DNA of 64,000 nt from Streptococcus sp. oral taxon 056 str. F0418 (GTDB taxonomy: Bacteria > Bacillota > Bacilli > Lactobacillales > Streptococcaceae). The notes below the pieces were generated by a model. The model was not told the origin of the DNA, did not search any database, and saw only the letters and a list, made by a program, of their open reading frames with translations. The stretch covers positions 124,001 to 188,000 of the forward strand of contig NZ_AFQU01000001.1 in the NCBI RefSeq assembly GCF_000220065.1, given 5' to 3'. The first letter of the stretch is position 1. Each line of letters starts with the position of its first letter. Made by a program: the position numbers and the translations under genes. This document shows positions 16,533 to 25,244 of the stretch, one piece after another.

Positions 16533-16570
16533 ATTATACCATAAAATAACTTTCTTAGAAACCGTTTTCT
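16533..16570 (-). promoter_or_regulatory. Promoter with CcpA-binding (cre) site for the formate channel gene
   Basis: Reverse-strand TATAAT (16533-16538, with upstream TGG) is preceded by a cre match AGAAAACGGTTTCT (16557-16570), fitting WGNAANCGNWNNCW at every fixed position. The cre overlaps the expected -35. Confidence 0.75.
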
Positions 16571-16579
16571 TATCCTATC

Positions 16580-16616
16580 AAAAAAAGAATTAAGCTTTTT
16601 TCTTAATTCTTTTTTT
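16580..16616 (-). terminator. Terminator after the glucosaminidase gene
   Basis: Perfect 15-bp stem AAAAAAAGAATTAAG (16580-16594) with CTTAATTCTTTTTTT (16602-16616). It is usable on both strands. Confidence 0.9.
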
Positions 16617-16626
16617 GAAATTTCTC

Positions 16627-17316
16627 TTAACGTTGTGCCCAAGCAATGTCTTCAGCCAAGGTGTCTTGAGTAGTATACTGCTGACGATAGCTATTATAAA
16701 CAAGATTACCAGTATATGTTTGCTGAAAACTGGGAGAGTCGTATTGAGTCAAATTGTATTTTTCAATGATATGGTTTAGTTTTGTGTTGTAATTTGTATC
16801 AGTCGCATAAACACCTGTCAAAGCGGCAGTTGCATCTTGATAACTACTTGTATTACTCTTCCATGTATTTGCGTAGTAACTTTGGCGTAAAATAGCTACA
16901 TAATCTTGTAAAGACTCATAGTAACTTGGATATGAGCGAAATTCAGCATCAATATGATAAGCATTGCCTTGCCCATCATCTTCCCAAGTTTGCATTGTAG
17001 CTGATTGTCCAGCATATTGGCCTTTTACTCCAAAAAGATTATAATGAGGCGCTGAAGCTAAGCCGGATCGACCAGAATTACTTTCGAGAACAGCTTGGGC
17101 AATCATCACAGACGCATAAAGGTCATTGTCTTGGCCTAATTGACGAGCGGATTCCGCAATCTGCGAAATAAAAGTTTCTGTTGGATTATATGTTTGTATA
17201 GTTTGTTCTTCATTTGCTTTAACAGATTTCGTATGATTAGCAAACAAGGCACTAATCATCATGATAGACATGACCACTGTCATTCCACCTAAAAGCATAC
17301 TCATTCTCTTTTTCAT
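16627..17316 (-). CDS. Secreted glucosaminidase-domain peptidoglycan hydrolase
   Basis: Cell-wall hydrolase of the endo-beta-N-acetylglucosaminidase (LytG/FlgJ-like) family. It has 229 residues from the ATG at 17316; a TTG one codon earlier has a slightly better ribosome-site spacing. A signal peptide or N-terminal anchor (KKRMSMLLGGMTVVMSIMM, cleavage possibly after VKA) precedes the glucosaminidase domain at about residues 45-190. Motifs are ASVMIAQAVLESNSGRSGLA with a catalytic glutamate, HYNLFGVKG and YESLQDYVAIL. No choline-binding or SH3 repeats are present. It is monocistronic, and a WalR-like box lies upstream, fitting control with other wall hydrolases. Confidence 0.88.
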   Translation of the reverse strand: MKKRMSMLLGGMTVVMSIMMISALFANHTKSVKANEEQTIQTYNPTETFISQIAESARQLGQDNDLYASVMIAQAVLESNSGRSGLASAPHYNLFGVKGQYAGQSATMQTWEDDGQGNAYHIDAEFRSYPSYYESLQDYVAILRQSYYANTWKSNTSSYQDATAALTGVYATDTNYNTKLNHIIEKYNLTQYDSPSFQQTYTGNLVYNSYRQQYTTQDTLAEDIAWAQR

Positions 17317-17383
17317 CAACTTTCAGTCCTCCTAAATATACAATGATTGTATCACAATAAATTATGACAAAGAAGGCGAATCG

Positions 17384-17400
17384 ATTACAGTTTTGTGACA
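17384..17400 (-). promoter_or_regulatory. WalR (VicR)-like box upstream of the glucosaminidase gene
   Basis: On the reverse strand TGTCAC-AAAAC-TGTAAT resembles the TGTWAH-N5-TGTWAH consensus, with one mismatch in the first half. It lies about 70 bases before the start of a wall hydrolase, the usual target class. Confidence 0.45.
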
Positions 17401-17421
17401 GTTTGACTTTTCTATATTAAA

Positions 17422-17452
17422 AAACAGAAGAATGACTTCTTCTGTTTATTTT
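17422..17452 (-). terminator. Terminator after engB
   Basis: AAACAGAAGA (17422-17431) pairs with TCTTCTGTTT (17438-17447). It overlaps the last codons of engB and ends the folA-clpX-engB transcript. Confidence 0.8.
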
Positions 17453-18042
17453 TCAGCAACCTTATCTAGAATCGAATTCCATGATGCCTCCATTCCTGTT
17501 TTATCAACAGAAGAAAAGAGTATAAAGTCATCGTTTGGATCAAAGTTTAGTTTTTTCTTGATTGCTGATTCATGTTTATTCCATTTCCCACGAGGAATCT
17601 TATCTGCTTTTGTCGCAACAAGAATAACTGGAATTTCATAATATTTCAAGAATTCATACATTTGGACATCATCTGCACTGGGATCATGACGCAAATCCAC
17701 CAAGCTAACAACAGCCCGCAAATTTTCGCGACTAGTTAGATATTCTTCAATCATCTTGCCCCATTTAGCTCGTTCTGTTTTTGAAACCTTGGCATAACCA
17801 TATCCAGGCACATCAACGAAGCGTAATTTGTCGTCAATATTAAAAAAATTAAGTAGTTGTGTTTTTCCTGGTTTCCCAGAGGTACGCGCTAGATTTTTAC
17901 GATTTAACAAGGTATTGATAAAGCTTGATTTTCCAACATTTGATCGACCAGCCAAAGCTATCTCTGGGATATCATCCTGCGGGTAATGAGACTTGTTTGC
18001 TGCACTTAGCAGAATCTCTGCATTATGTGTATTAATTTCCAT
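17446..18042 (-). CDS. engB: Ribosome-biogenesis GTPase EngB/YsxC
   Basis: Essential GTPase that helps assemble the 50S ribosomal subunit. It has 198 residues, the normal length. G motifs in order: [12 protein letters not shown] (G1, near residue 32), the switch TSGKPGKTQ (G2), DVPGYG (G3), VATKADK (G4, near 142) and a FSSVDKTG G5. It lies 10 bases after clpX, an arrangement conserved in streptococci. Confidence 0.96.
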   Translation of the reverse strand: MEINTHNAEILLSAANKSHYPQDDIPEIALAGRSNVGKSSFINTLLNRKNLARTSGKPGKTQLLNFFNIDDKLRFVDVPGYGYAKVSKTERAKWGKMIEEYLTSRENLRAVVSLVDLRHDPSADDVQMYEFLKYYEIPVILVATKADKIPRGKWNKHESAIKKKLNFDPNDDFILFSSVDKTGMEASWNSILDKVAEK

Positions 18043-18052
18043 ATTATTTGCC

Positions 18053-19282
18053 TCAAGCTGTCTCTAATATTGGCTTATCAGTACCATCTACAGCTTCTTT
18101 GGTAATACGAACTAGCTTAATATCTTCTTGGCTTGGCACTTCAAACATAACATCCATCATGGTTTCTTCGATGATAGAGCGCAAACCGCGTGCTCCAGTT
18201 TTACGTTCGATAGCTTTATTTGCAATTTCTTCTAAAGCATCATCGTCAAATTCTAATTTTACATCATCATAAGATAGAAGAGCTTGATATTGTTTCACCA
18301 GAGCATTCTTTGGTTCACGTAAAATACGTACTAAATCATCTGCAGTAAGTTGCTCCAATGCAGCAAATACTGGCAAACGACCAATCAGTTCTGGAATAAT
18401 GCCAAACTTTTGAATATCATCTGCTACAATGGCTTGCATATATGATTCGCCTTCGTCAATCGCTTTATTATTTTGGCCAAAACCAATAATCTTTTCGCCT
18501 AAACGTTGCTTAACAATTTCTTCGATGCCGTCAAACGCACCACCAACGATGAATAGAATGTTCTTAGTATCGACTTGGATCATTTCTTGCTGTGGATGTT
18601 TACGTCCACCTTGAGGTGGAACACTCGCAACAGTTCCTTCGATGATTTTCAAAAGTGCTTGCTGTACACCTTCTCCAGAGACATCACGAGTTATGGATAC
18701 ATTCTCACTTTTTTTAGCAATTTTATCAATCTCATCAACATAAATAATGCCACGTTCAGCACGTTCAATATTAAAATCAGCCGCTTGTAACAGTTTCAAA
18801 AGAATGTTCTCTACATCTTCACCGACATAACCGGCTTCAGTTAGTGCTGTCGCATCAGCTATAGCAAATGGAACATTCAGACTCTTAGCAAGAGTTTGCG
18901 CAAGAAAGGTTTTTCCAGATCCTGTAGGACCAATCATTAAAATATTAGATTTTTGTAGATCAACATCGTCTTCTTCACGACTGTCATGGAAATTGATTCG
19001 TTTATAATGATTATAAACGGCTACTGCTAAAGCTTTTTTAGCACGTTCTTGACCAATAACATAGTGGTTTAAAATATTGAGCAATTCTTGAGGTTTTGGA
19101 ACTTCGGATAAGTCTGCTAAGACTTCTTCTGCTAATTCTTCCCGAATAATTTCTTGGGCTAACTCAACACACTCATTACAAATAAAAGCATTATTACCTG
19201 CTATAATCTTTTGAACTTCATCTTGGTTCTTTCCACAAAAAGAACAATATACCATCATCTCTTCATTTCGATTAGTTGGCAT
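18053..19282 (-). CDS. clpX: ATP-dependent Clp protease ATPase subunit ClpX
   Basis: AAA+ unfoldase that feeds substrates to ClpP. It has 409 residues. An N-terminal C4 zinc domain (CSFCG and CNEC near residues 13-40) is followed by Walker A GPTGSGKT near 118-125, Walker [12 protein letters not shown], sensor regions and the ClpP-binding loop IGF (in EKIIGFGQ). The C-terminal domain holds the sensor-2 arginine in TGARGLRSI. It lies between the small membrane gene/folA and engB in one operon. ClpP itself is not in this window. Confidence 0.98.
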   Translation of the reverse strand: MPTNRNEEMMVYCSFCGKNQDEVQKIIAGNNAFICNECVELAQEIIREELAEEVLADLSEVPKPQELLNILNHYVIGQERAKKALAVAVYNHYKRINFHDSREEDDVDLQKSNILMIGPTGSGKTFLAQTLAKSLNVPFAIADATALTEAGYVGEDVENILLKLLQAADFNIERAERGIIYVDEIDKIAKKSENVSITRDVSGEGVQQALLKIIEGTVASVPPQGGRKHPQQEMIQVDTKNILFIVGGAFDGIEEIVKQRLGEKIIGFGQNNKAIDEGESYMQAIVADDIQKFGIIPELIGRLPVFAALEQLTADDLVRILREPKNALVKQYQALLSYDDVKLEFDDDALEEIANKAIERKTGARGLRSIIEETMMDVMFEVPSQEDIKLVRITKEAVDGTDKPILETA

Positions 19283-19311
19283 TTCTCACTACTCCCTTTA
19301 AAAATTTTTAA

Positions 19312-19482
19312 TTAAAATAATGTCATATAAAAAGCATGAATGCTATTAACTAGGTTTGTAAAAGCATTGAGCCAAAATAAAATGGACAAACCATAGCGTT
19401 TTTTACGAAAAGTCTGTATCGCGCAAATAACGCAAATCGCACACAAAAAAGCCGTAAAAACGCCAAAAATACTTCTTTCCAT
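19312..19482 (-). CDS. Small membrane protein between folA and clpX
   Basis: A 56-residue reading frame starting MERSIFGVFTAFLCAICVIC and ending NSIHAFYMTLF. It has one strong hydrophobic segment (about residues 5-22), a basic RKKRYG turn, then a second amphipathic/hydrophobic half (LSILFWLNAF), so one or two membrane passes. It starts 3 bases after the folA stop and lies 29 bases before clpX, so it is within the operon. Its position and start context support a real gene; a small protein at this place is a feature I associate with other streptococci. Function unknown. Confidence 0.72.
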   Translation of the reverse strand: MERSIFGVFTAFLCAICVICAIQTFRKKRYGLSILFWLNAFTNLVNSIHAFYMTLF

Positions 19483-19484
19483 TC

Positions 19485-19997
19485 TTATGAACCCTTTCTT
19501 TCTAGGATTTTTACGGTAAAATCATACTCATTTTTTTCATCTTTGGGATGAAAATGATTGCTTATTTCTCTAAATTTTTTTAAATCAAAATCCTCAGGGA
19601 AATAAGTGTCACCTACTAGGCTTGCATGAATCTCAGTCTTAATGATTTCGTCTATTTCATGCTCAAATGCCGAAAAAATTTGACCGCCACCTATGATATA
19701 GAGATTCTTATCTTGTTGATGGTACCAAGTCAATACTGATGCAAGATCATGAAAGACAAGAACTCGCTCATCATCAATTTGATAACCAGTATCACGTGTC
19801 AAAATCAGCGTTATTCTATTTGGTAATATACGTTGATTCATCCCATCAAAAGTTACTCGTCCCATTAAAATAGCATGGCCAGTTGTGATTTCTTTAAAAT
19901 GTTTTAATTCTGCAGGCAGGTGCCAAGGTAAAGTTTGGTCTTTTCCAATCAGGCCGTTTTGATCCTGAGCCCAAATTGCAGCAATTTTTTTTGTCAT
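19485..19997 (-). CDS. folA: Dihydrofolate reductase
   Basis: Reduces dihydrofolate to tetrahydrofolate with NADPH; target of trimethoprim. It has 170 residues. Visible are [24 protein letters not shown] at the N-terminus with the WHLP active site, GRVTFDGM, and the NADPH-binding IIGGGQIF near residue 100. It is the first gene of the folA-small ORF-clpX-engB operon. Its functional partner thyA lies about 1 kb upstream in a separate transcript. Confidence 0.97.
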   Translation of the reverse strand: MTKKIAAIWAQDQNGLIGKDQTLPWHLPAELKHFKEITTGHAILMGRVTFDGMNQRILPNRITLILTRDTGYQIDDERVLVFHDLASVLTWYHQQDKNLYIIGGGQIFSAFEHEIDEIIKTEIHASLVGDTYFPEDFDLKKFREISNHFHPKDEKNEYDFTVKILERKGS

Positions 19998-20101
19998 TTC
20001 CTTATCCTTCAGATTGATATTTCTATTTTATCAAAAATTATAAAAAAAGACTTGATTGGACTACCACTTCTTTGCATTTATTTTTTCCGCATCGTATTAA
20101 A

Positions 20102-20133
20102 ACATCCGACAATCTTTTTCGACTGTCGGATGT
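20102..20133 (-). terminator. Terminator after the secreted/anchored protein gene
   Basis: ACATCCGACA (20102-20111) pairs with TGTCGGATGT (20124-20133), a 10-bp perfect stem with A/T flanks. Confidence 0.85.
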
Positions 20134-20139
20134 AAAAAT

Positions 20140-20637
20140 TTAATGTTTCTTTTTATATTTTAAAATAAGATAAATAAATAAAAATCCTGCACTAGCTCCT
20201 ATGACACTAGATAGAGCTATGTTTAAAAAATCAGGTTGTTTTTCTGTTTTTTCTACGCTTGCAGATTGCTCATCGCTTGAAAATGGGTCAATATCGCATC
20301 CTTCTCTTTTCACTTGTTTGTGATCTGTATTGGAATCACCTGTATTTGATTGGTTTGCTTTATTTTGAGGGCCTTTTCCATGACAAAGCAAATTCACTGA
20401 ATAAGATTGCTGTCTCTGATTACATTTGTTTGAGGATGGATAAGTTAGTTCAGCAAAATCATCTTGCTTTACTGAAGGTTCTATTAACTGCTCTAAACTT
20501 TCGCTGTTATCTTGTAATCCATCATTTGCTCCTACAGTAAAAGGGATCATACAAATCACTGTTGCAAGGAAAGTAAAATAAATAGCTAAACAAAACAGTT
20601 TTTTAGTTTTTTGTTCTGTAAGGAATTTGAGTTTCAT
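20140..20637 (-). CDS. Hypothetical exported protein with C-terminal membrane anchor
   Basis: I do not recognise the family. It has 165 residues from the ATG at 20637, chosen because GGAGG lies about 6 bases upstream; 12 further codons upstream are open but lack a ribosome site. An N-terminal signal or anchor (about residues 12-35, LFCLAIYFTFLATVICMIPF) precedes a polar, Asn/Gln/Ser-rich middle. The middle contains three cysteines (in NKCNQ, LLCHG and EGCDI). A C-terminal hydrophobic helix (ALSSVIGASAGFLFIYLIL) ends KYKKKH, a stop-transfer signal. No LPXTG motif is visible. It is flanked by its own terminator and the structured repeat after thyA, so it is monocistronic. Confidence 0.7.
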   Translation of the reverse strand: MKLKFLTEQKTKKLFCLAIYFTFLATVICMIPFTVGANDGLQDNSESLEQLIEPSVKQDDFAELTYPSSNKCNQRQQSYSVNLLCHGKGPQNKANQSNTGDSNTDHKQVKREGCDIDPFSSDEQSASVEKTEKQPDFLNIALSSVIGASAGFLFIYLILKYKKKH

Positions 20638-20741
20638 CACCCTACCTCCATAATTGGCAAGAAAGAAAAACATATATATCTATTGTCATTATATCACTTC
20701 TATTAAGGATTGCAATAATTTACTAGCAAAAACATAAAAAC

Positions 20742-20911
20742 GAGGCTGGGACAAAAGTCCTAGCCTCTCAGTTGTCTTTGGATTGTCTAGCAAGACGCAG
20801 TAGTTGAGTGGGCTCTACTACGCTGATTTCATCAGCTTTTACAGCCCTACTCAACTGTGCGGAGGTGGGACGACGAAATCGAATTCTAACGAATTACCGA
20901 TTTCTGTCCCA
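20742..20911. repeat. Structured intergenic repeat (multi-hairpin element) after thyA
   Basis: About 170 bases bounded by TGGGAC (20747-20752) and GTCCCA (20906-20911). The left end is itself a terminator-like hairpin GAGGCT-GGAC-aaaa-GTCC-AGCCTC (20742-20767). Inside, AGTTGAGT-GGGCT pairs with AGCCC-ACTCAACT and encloses GCTGAT-ttc-ATCAGC. GAAATCG pairs with CGATTTC nearer the right end. No protein is encoded. I believe closely similar repeats occur in many Mitis/Sanguinis-group genomes. It lies 12 bases past the thyA stop and may end that transcript. Confidence 0.7.
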
Positions 20912-20923
20912 CTCTCATCTAGG

Positions 20924-21763
20924 TTAGATAGCCAAATCAAATTTCAGTTGTGGTTTAACCGGATCATAGTTTATTAATTCAAAATCCTCAGGTTTTATAT
21001 CAAAGAAATCAGTACCATCTGGTACATTGAGAACAAGATGAGGTTGACAGTCACTTGGCTCACGTCGTAATAACTCATTGGCTTGTTCAAATTGATTGTC
21101 ATAGATGTGCAAATTGTTGATAAAGTAAAAGAACTTACCGACTTTCCACCCAAAATGCTTGGCAATCATCATTTGTAAGGCAACATACTGCATGGCATTA
21201 ATATGGTGAGCTACTAGCATATCATTGGAACGTTGCGTTAAAGTCGCATCCAAATAGATCTCTCCATCAACACGACGTACATCAAACATGGTTTGAAAGG
21301 CGCATGGAAGCAAGCCATCTGACTCTTCAAATGCCTCATAATCCCATAGGGAAATAATATTGCGACGATTCCATGGATTTGCTTCTAATTGCTGGAGAAT
21401 TTTATGGATAATATCATGTTTCTTAACAACAGCTCCGTATCGCTGACCAATAGTACCTGTGTCGCCAACTTCCCAATCATTCCAATAGTGAACATTGTAC
21501 TTGTTATTGAGAAGTTCTAAGCTATTTGACTGATCCTGATAAATCCATAAAACTTCTTTAATGGCAGATTTAATAGCAATAGGACGCAAGGTTGTAATGG
21601 GGAATTCACCTTTACTCAAGTCATACTCTGCAAAAGCACCTGTAACATACTTGGAATTTGCGACGTTTCCATCTTTGTATCGTGGACGAGCATTTTCAGA
21701 AAAAACACCTTCATCCATAATTTTTCTAATATTGTCTTTAAAGATTATATCTGCTTTTGTCAT
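20924..21763 (-). CDS. thyA: Thymidylate synthase
   Basis: Makes dTMP from dUMP with methylene-tetrahydrofolate, producing dihydrofolate for FolA. It has 279 residues, the bacterial norm. Motifs are the active-site [12 protein letters not shown] (Cys near residue 150), [17 protein letters not shown] (dUMP binding) and HIYDNQ. It is monocistronic and ends beside the structured repeat. Confidence 0.97.
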   Translation of the reverse strand: MTKADIIFKDNIRKIMDEGVFSENARPRYKDGNVANSKYVTGAFAEYDLSKGEFPITTLRPIAIKSAIKEVLWIYQDQSNSLELLNNKYNVHYWNDWEVGDTGTIGQRYGAVVKKHDIIHKILQQLEANPWNRRNIISLWDYEAFEESDGLLPCAFQTMFDVRRVDGEIYLDATLTQRSNDMLVAHHINAMQYVALQMMIAKHFGWKVGKFFYFINNLHIYDNQFEQANELLRREPSDCQPHLVLNVPDGTDFFDIKPEDFELINYDPVKPQLKFDLAI

Positions 21764-21814
21764 GATCTCTCCTTCGTCTTCACTTTTTCTAGTATAGCAG
21801 ATTTTTAATAAAAA

Positions 21815-21841
21815 TTCTCCTACAAAATTTTTGAAGGAGAA
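21815..21841 (-). terminator. Terminator after glcK
   Basis: TTCTCCT (21815-21821) pairs with AGGAGAA (21835-21841), followed on the reverse strand by a T-rich stretch. Confidence 0.7.
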
Positions 21842-21853
21842 AAATAAATAATA

Positions 21854-22813
21854 TTATTGTAAGACAAGTGAAGCTGCACCAATGACTCCAGCATCGTTTC
21901 CTAAAGTAGCTAAAGCTAATTTAGTCGTTGTTCGAACTTGAGGGAAGGTATTTTCATCATAAACCTTTTGAACACCATCTAATAAAAATTGACCCGCGGC
22001 AGAGACACCACCACCAATAACAATAGTAGAAGGGTTTAAGACAGAAGCGATATTAGCGCAGGCAATACCCAAATAGCGTGAGAAATTCCGATAAACAATC
22101 AATGCCAGTTCATCATTTTCTTTAGCCAAGTCAAAAACAGTCTTGGCTGTTACTTCTTCGCCGTTGTCAATCAGTTTTTTCAACTCAGCATCACCAGCGT
22201 ACTCATCTGCATAACGACGGGTTAAATTCACAATACCAGTCGCAGAAGCTACTGTTTCTAAGCAACCTTTCTTACCACAAGTACATGGAATCGGCTGATC
22301 AAAGTCAACAGTGATATGACCTAACTCTCCTGCCGCACCAGCTACACCGTGTAGAAGCTTACCTTCTGCAACGATTCCGCCGCCAACGCCAGTTCCTAAT
22401 GTCATAAAGACCACATCAGGTTGGTTGTCTCCAGCACCCATCCATCGTTCTCCAAGAGCTGCTACGTTAGCATCATTATCAATAAAGAAAGGAATACCCG
22501 TAGCTTTTTCGATTTGTTCTTTCACTGGTTGTAGAGTCTTCCAATTTAGATTATAGGCACCGATAACTGTCCCCTTAACACGATCCACTACTCCTGGTGA
22601 TCCCATACCAATTCCAAGAAAGTCCTCAGCTGATAGGTTTAAAAGAGACAAGCGGTGTTGAATAGATTCAATCATTTCCTCTACAATATGACTGCCTTCG
22701 TCCAAAATATTGGTTTTAATAGACCATTTTTCTTGAATTTCACCTTCTTGCGTTAAAATAGCAAATTTTATAGATGTTCCTCCAAGGTCAATCCCAATAA
22801 TTTTCTTTGACAT
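21854..22813 (-). CDS. glcK: ROK-family glucokinase
   Basis: Phosphorylates glucose entering by non-PTS routes or released from oligosaccharides. It has 319 residues. N-terminal phosphate-binding IGIDLGGTSIKFAIL, catalytic DNDANVAALGE near residue 105, and the ROK zinc motif GHITVD..CTCGKKGCLE near 167-187. The second ATP-binding segment VIGGGVS is near 270. It lacks an N-terminal helix-turn-helix, so it is a kinase rather than a ROK repressor. It lies upstream of thyA with its own terminator. Confidence 0.94.
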   Translation of the reverse strand: MSKKIIGIDLGGTSIKFAILTQEGEIQEKWSIKTNILDEGSHIVEEMIESIQHRLSLLNLSAEDFLGIGMGSPGVVDRVKGTVIGAYNLNWKTLQPVKEQIEKATGIPFFIDNDANVAALGERWMGAGDNQPDVVFMTLGTGVGGGIVAEGKLLHGVAGAAGELGHITVDFDQPIPCTCGKKGCLETVASATGIVNLTRRYADEYAGDAELKKLIDNGEEVTAKTVFDLAKENDELALIVYRNFSRYLGIACANIASVLNPSTIVIGGGVSAAGQFLLDGVQKVYDENTFPQVRTTTKLALATLGNDAGVIGAASLVLQ

Positions 22814-22925
22814 AATATTCTCCTCTATGTTTTATTTATCATCATTATATCAGATTTTTTCAGCAAGAAAAAGATTTGCATGGACAAAATTGAAAATCTA
22901 GTCCTTAAATATTTCCAGAAAAAAT

Positions 22926-23335
22926 TTATAAGTCTTTTGTATAGTAATATCTTTCACCAGTATAGGGATATTCTTTCAGTGCAAACACTTCTTTATAGCC
23001 ATGCTTTTTATAAAAATCTGGGGCTTGAAACTGAAAAGTATTGACAAATGAATATTTGCACTTTCTTTCTCTAGCTTCTTGTTCGGCTTTGCATAGTATT
23101 TCTGAGCCTATTCCTTGCCCTCGTAGGTCTTCGCTCACATACAAATACTCAATTTCTAGCCAATTCCCAAAAGTCTCTGCTGCCATACCAGCCAGTAGAT
23201 TTCCTTGTTCGTCTTCTACATAAATGTTAAGAGACTTACTTTTGGATGGCTCCCTCTTAGATTGATTATAAGCCCTGATTAAGTTTCCAAGTTCTTGCGT
23301 TTTTTTGAATCGGTATTTTCTAATCTTAAGATCAT
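22926..23335 (-). pseudogene. GNAT acetyltransferase, frame broken at an A7 tract
   Basis: Acetyl-CoA-dependent N-acetyltransferase of unknown substrate. The best start is ATG 23335, with AAAGGA about 8 bases before it, reading MILRLENTDSKK. That frame then fails. The remainder (TQELGNLIRAYNQSK... to KDL at 22926) is in another frame, which has no start codon until an internal ATG at 23186. The two meet at an A7 tract (reverse of 23300-23306). One more A gives a continuous protein of about 136 residues with the acetyl-CoA loop LRGQGIGSEIL and the GNAT C-terminal FYKKHGYKEV. It follows the ABC-F gene by 40 bases. Confidence 0.75.
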
Positions 23336-23375
23336 CTGCAACTTCCTTTAAATTTCTATCTAAACACTACTTCTT

Positions 23376-25244
23376 TCAACCATCTAACCCACTCAGGTAT
23401 TCATAGCGCTCGTATTTTTCCAGCAGTTTCTCGTTCTGCTCATCCAGTTCTTGCTGGAGTTGAGACAGTCGAGCAAAGTCAGAGCCATTCTCCTGCATGG
23501 CCGCTTCAATCTCAGAAATTCGCTCCTCCAGTGCCTCAATATCGGCCTCAATAGACTCCCACTCCTGCTTTTCAAAGTAGGTCATGCGCTTTTTCTCCTC
23601 ACGCACTTTGGTCGATTTTTCCTTTTCAGTCTTTTGGGAAATAGCAGAGCTTTCTGCCAGAAAGGCTTTTTCGTCTAAATAATCCGTGTAATTGCCGAAA
23701 AACTCTCTGATACCTCCATCTTCAAAAGCCAAAATCTTGCTAGCTACCTTGTCTAGGAAATAGCGGTCGTGGCTCACTGTAATAACTGGACCGGCAAAGC
23801 CTTGCAGAAAGTTTTCCAAGACCGTCAGAGTTGCAATATCCAAATCATTGGTTGGCTCGTCAAGAAGCAAGACATTCGGCTTTTCTAAGAGCAGCTTGAG
23901 CAGATACAGCCGCTTTTTCTCTCCGCCAGAAAGCTTTTCGATTAAAGTCCCATGAGTAGAACGAGGAAAAAGAAACTGCTCCAAGAGTTCTGCAATGGAA
24001 GTCGTTCCACTGCCTATCTTGACCTCCTCGGCCACTTCTTGCAGGTAATTAATGACCCGCTTAGACTCATCCAAGCCCTCAATCTGCTGAGAGAAATAGG
24101 CCACTCGAACTGTCTCGCCGATAATGAGCTGACCAGCCTGAGGATGAAGTTTTCCAGCAATCAGATTGAGCAAGGTTGACTTGCCGACACCGTTATCTCC
24201 GACAATCCCAATGCGGTCCTTGTTCTGAATCAAAAGACTGAACTGAGAGAGAATGGGCTTCTGATCATAAGCAAAGTCTACATTTTGGAACTCGATAACT
24301 TTCTTACCAATACGGCTGGTTTCAAAGTTCATTTCTAGATTGCTGTCAGTTGTCTGACCTGCCAAATCTTTCTTTAGGTCATGGAAACGATTGATACGAG
24401 CTTGTTGCTTGGTTGCCCGAGCTTGAGGCTGCCGCCGCATCCAGGATAGCTCCTGTTTGTATAGCTGCTGTTTCTTATGAAGTAAGGCAGCATCTCGTTC
24501 ATCCTGCTCTGCCTTGAGACGGACATAGTCTTGATAATTTCCTTGATATTCAACCAATCGACCACCATCTAACTCAAAAATCCGAGTTGAAATATTATCC
24601 AAGAAATAGCGGTCATGGGTGATGAAAAGAACGGTTTTCTTAGAATTTTTCAAGAAATGGGTCAGCCATTCAATGGTATCAATATCTAGGTGGTTGGTCG
24701 GCTCATCCAGTAAGAGCAAATCTGCATCACCTAAGAGAACCTGTGCCAGCTGGACTCTGCGACGAAGGCCTCCTGATAGCTGACCAACCTTTAGAGATAG
24801 ATTTGTCAGACCAAGTTTGGATAGGACCGTCTTGACCTGACTTTCGATTTCCCAAGCATGGAGCGAGTCCATCTCGGCCATAACTGCTTCTAGTCTAGAC
24901 TGCTGACTTTCATCATAAGCCGTCAAGAGTAGCTCGTACTCTCGAATCAACTGCATTTCCCGTAAATCACTAGACAAAACAGTATCAAGAACTGTCTGTT
25001 CCTCATCAAAATCAGGCTCTTGAGTTAGGTATGCAATCTTATAACCTGACTTAGCAGAAAAAGGGCTGACATCTCCATCAAAGCCCGACTTGCCCGACAA
25101 GACATCCAGCAACGTTGTCTTTCCTGTTCCATTGACACCAATCAGACCAATCCGGTCTAGGTCATGAATGATAAAGGAAATATCTCGAAAAACAGTCTTA
25201 TCACCTACAGATTTGGTTAGCTTGTCAACGATAAAATCGCTCAT
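23376..25244 (-). CDS. ABC-F family ATPase (Uup/EttA type)
   Basis: Soluble twin-ABC protein that acts on ribosomes; members rescue or tune stalled translation and some give antibiotic resistance. It has 622 residues with no membrane segments. Domain 1 has Walker [10 protein letters not shown] near residue 36 and signature LSGGLRRR. The linker is rich in Gln/Arg. Domain 2 has Walker [10 protein letters not shown] near 345 and signature LSGGEKKR. Both are followed by LLLDEPTN. A charged coiled coil (about 535-615) ends the protein, as in Uup. The start overlaps the cca stop (ATGA), so translation is coupled. Confidence 0.93.
   Translation of the reverse strand: MSDFIVDKLTKSVGDKTVFRDISFIIHDLDRIGLIGVNGTGKTTLLDVLSGKSGFDGDVSPFSAKSGYKIAYLTQEPDFDEEQTVLDTVLSSDLREMQLIREYELLLTAYDESQQSRLEAVMAEMDSLHAWEIESQVKTVLSKLGLTNLSLKVGQLSGGLRRRVQLAQVLLGDADLLLLDEPTNHLDIDTIEWLTHFLKNSKKTVLFITHDRYFLDNISTRIFELDGGRLVEYQGNYQDYVRLKAEQDERDAALLHKKQQLYKQELSWMRRQPQARATKQQARINRFHDLKKDLAGQTTDSNLEMNFETSRIGKKVIEFQNVDFAYDQKPILSQFSLLIQNKDRIGIVGDNGVGKSTLLNLIAGKLHPQAGQLIIGETVRVAYFSQQIEGLDESKRVINYLQEVAEEVKIGSGTTSIAELLEQFLFPRSTHGTLIEKLSGGEKKRLYLLKLLLEKPNVLLLDEPTNDLDIATLTVLENFLQGFAGPVITVSHDRYFLDKVASKILAFEDGGIREFFGNYTDYLDEKAFLAESSAISQKTEKEKSTKVREEKKRMTYFEKQEWESIEADIEALEERISEIEAAMQENGSDFARLSQLQQELDEQNEKLLEKYERYEYLSGLDG

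Noticed and set aside
16505..16642. 46-codon N-terminal extension of the formate channel
   Set aside because: It reads through the cre, the -10 box and the neighbouring terminator; ATG 16504 has a ribosome site.
20742..20911. Small protein gene in the structured repeat
   Set aside because: No frame has a start with ribosome site and the base pairing explains the sequence better.
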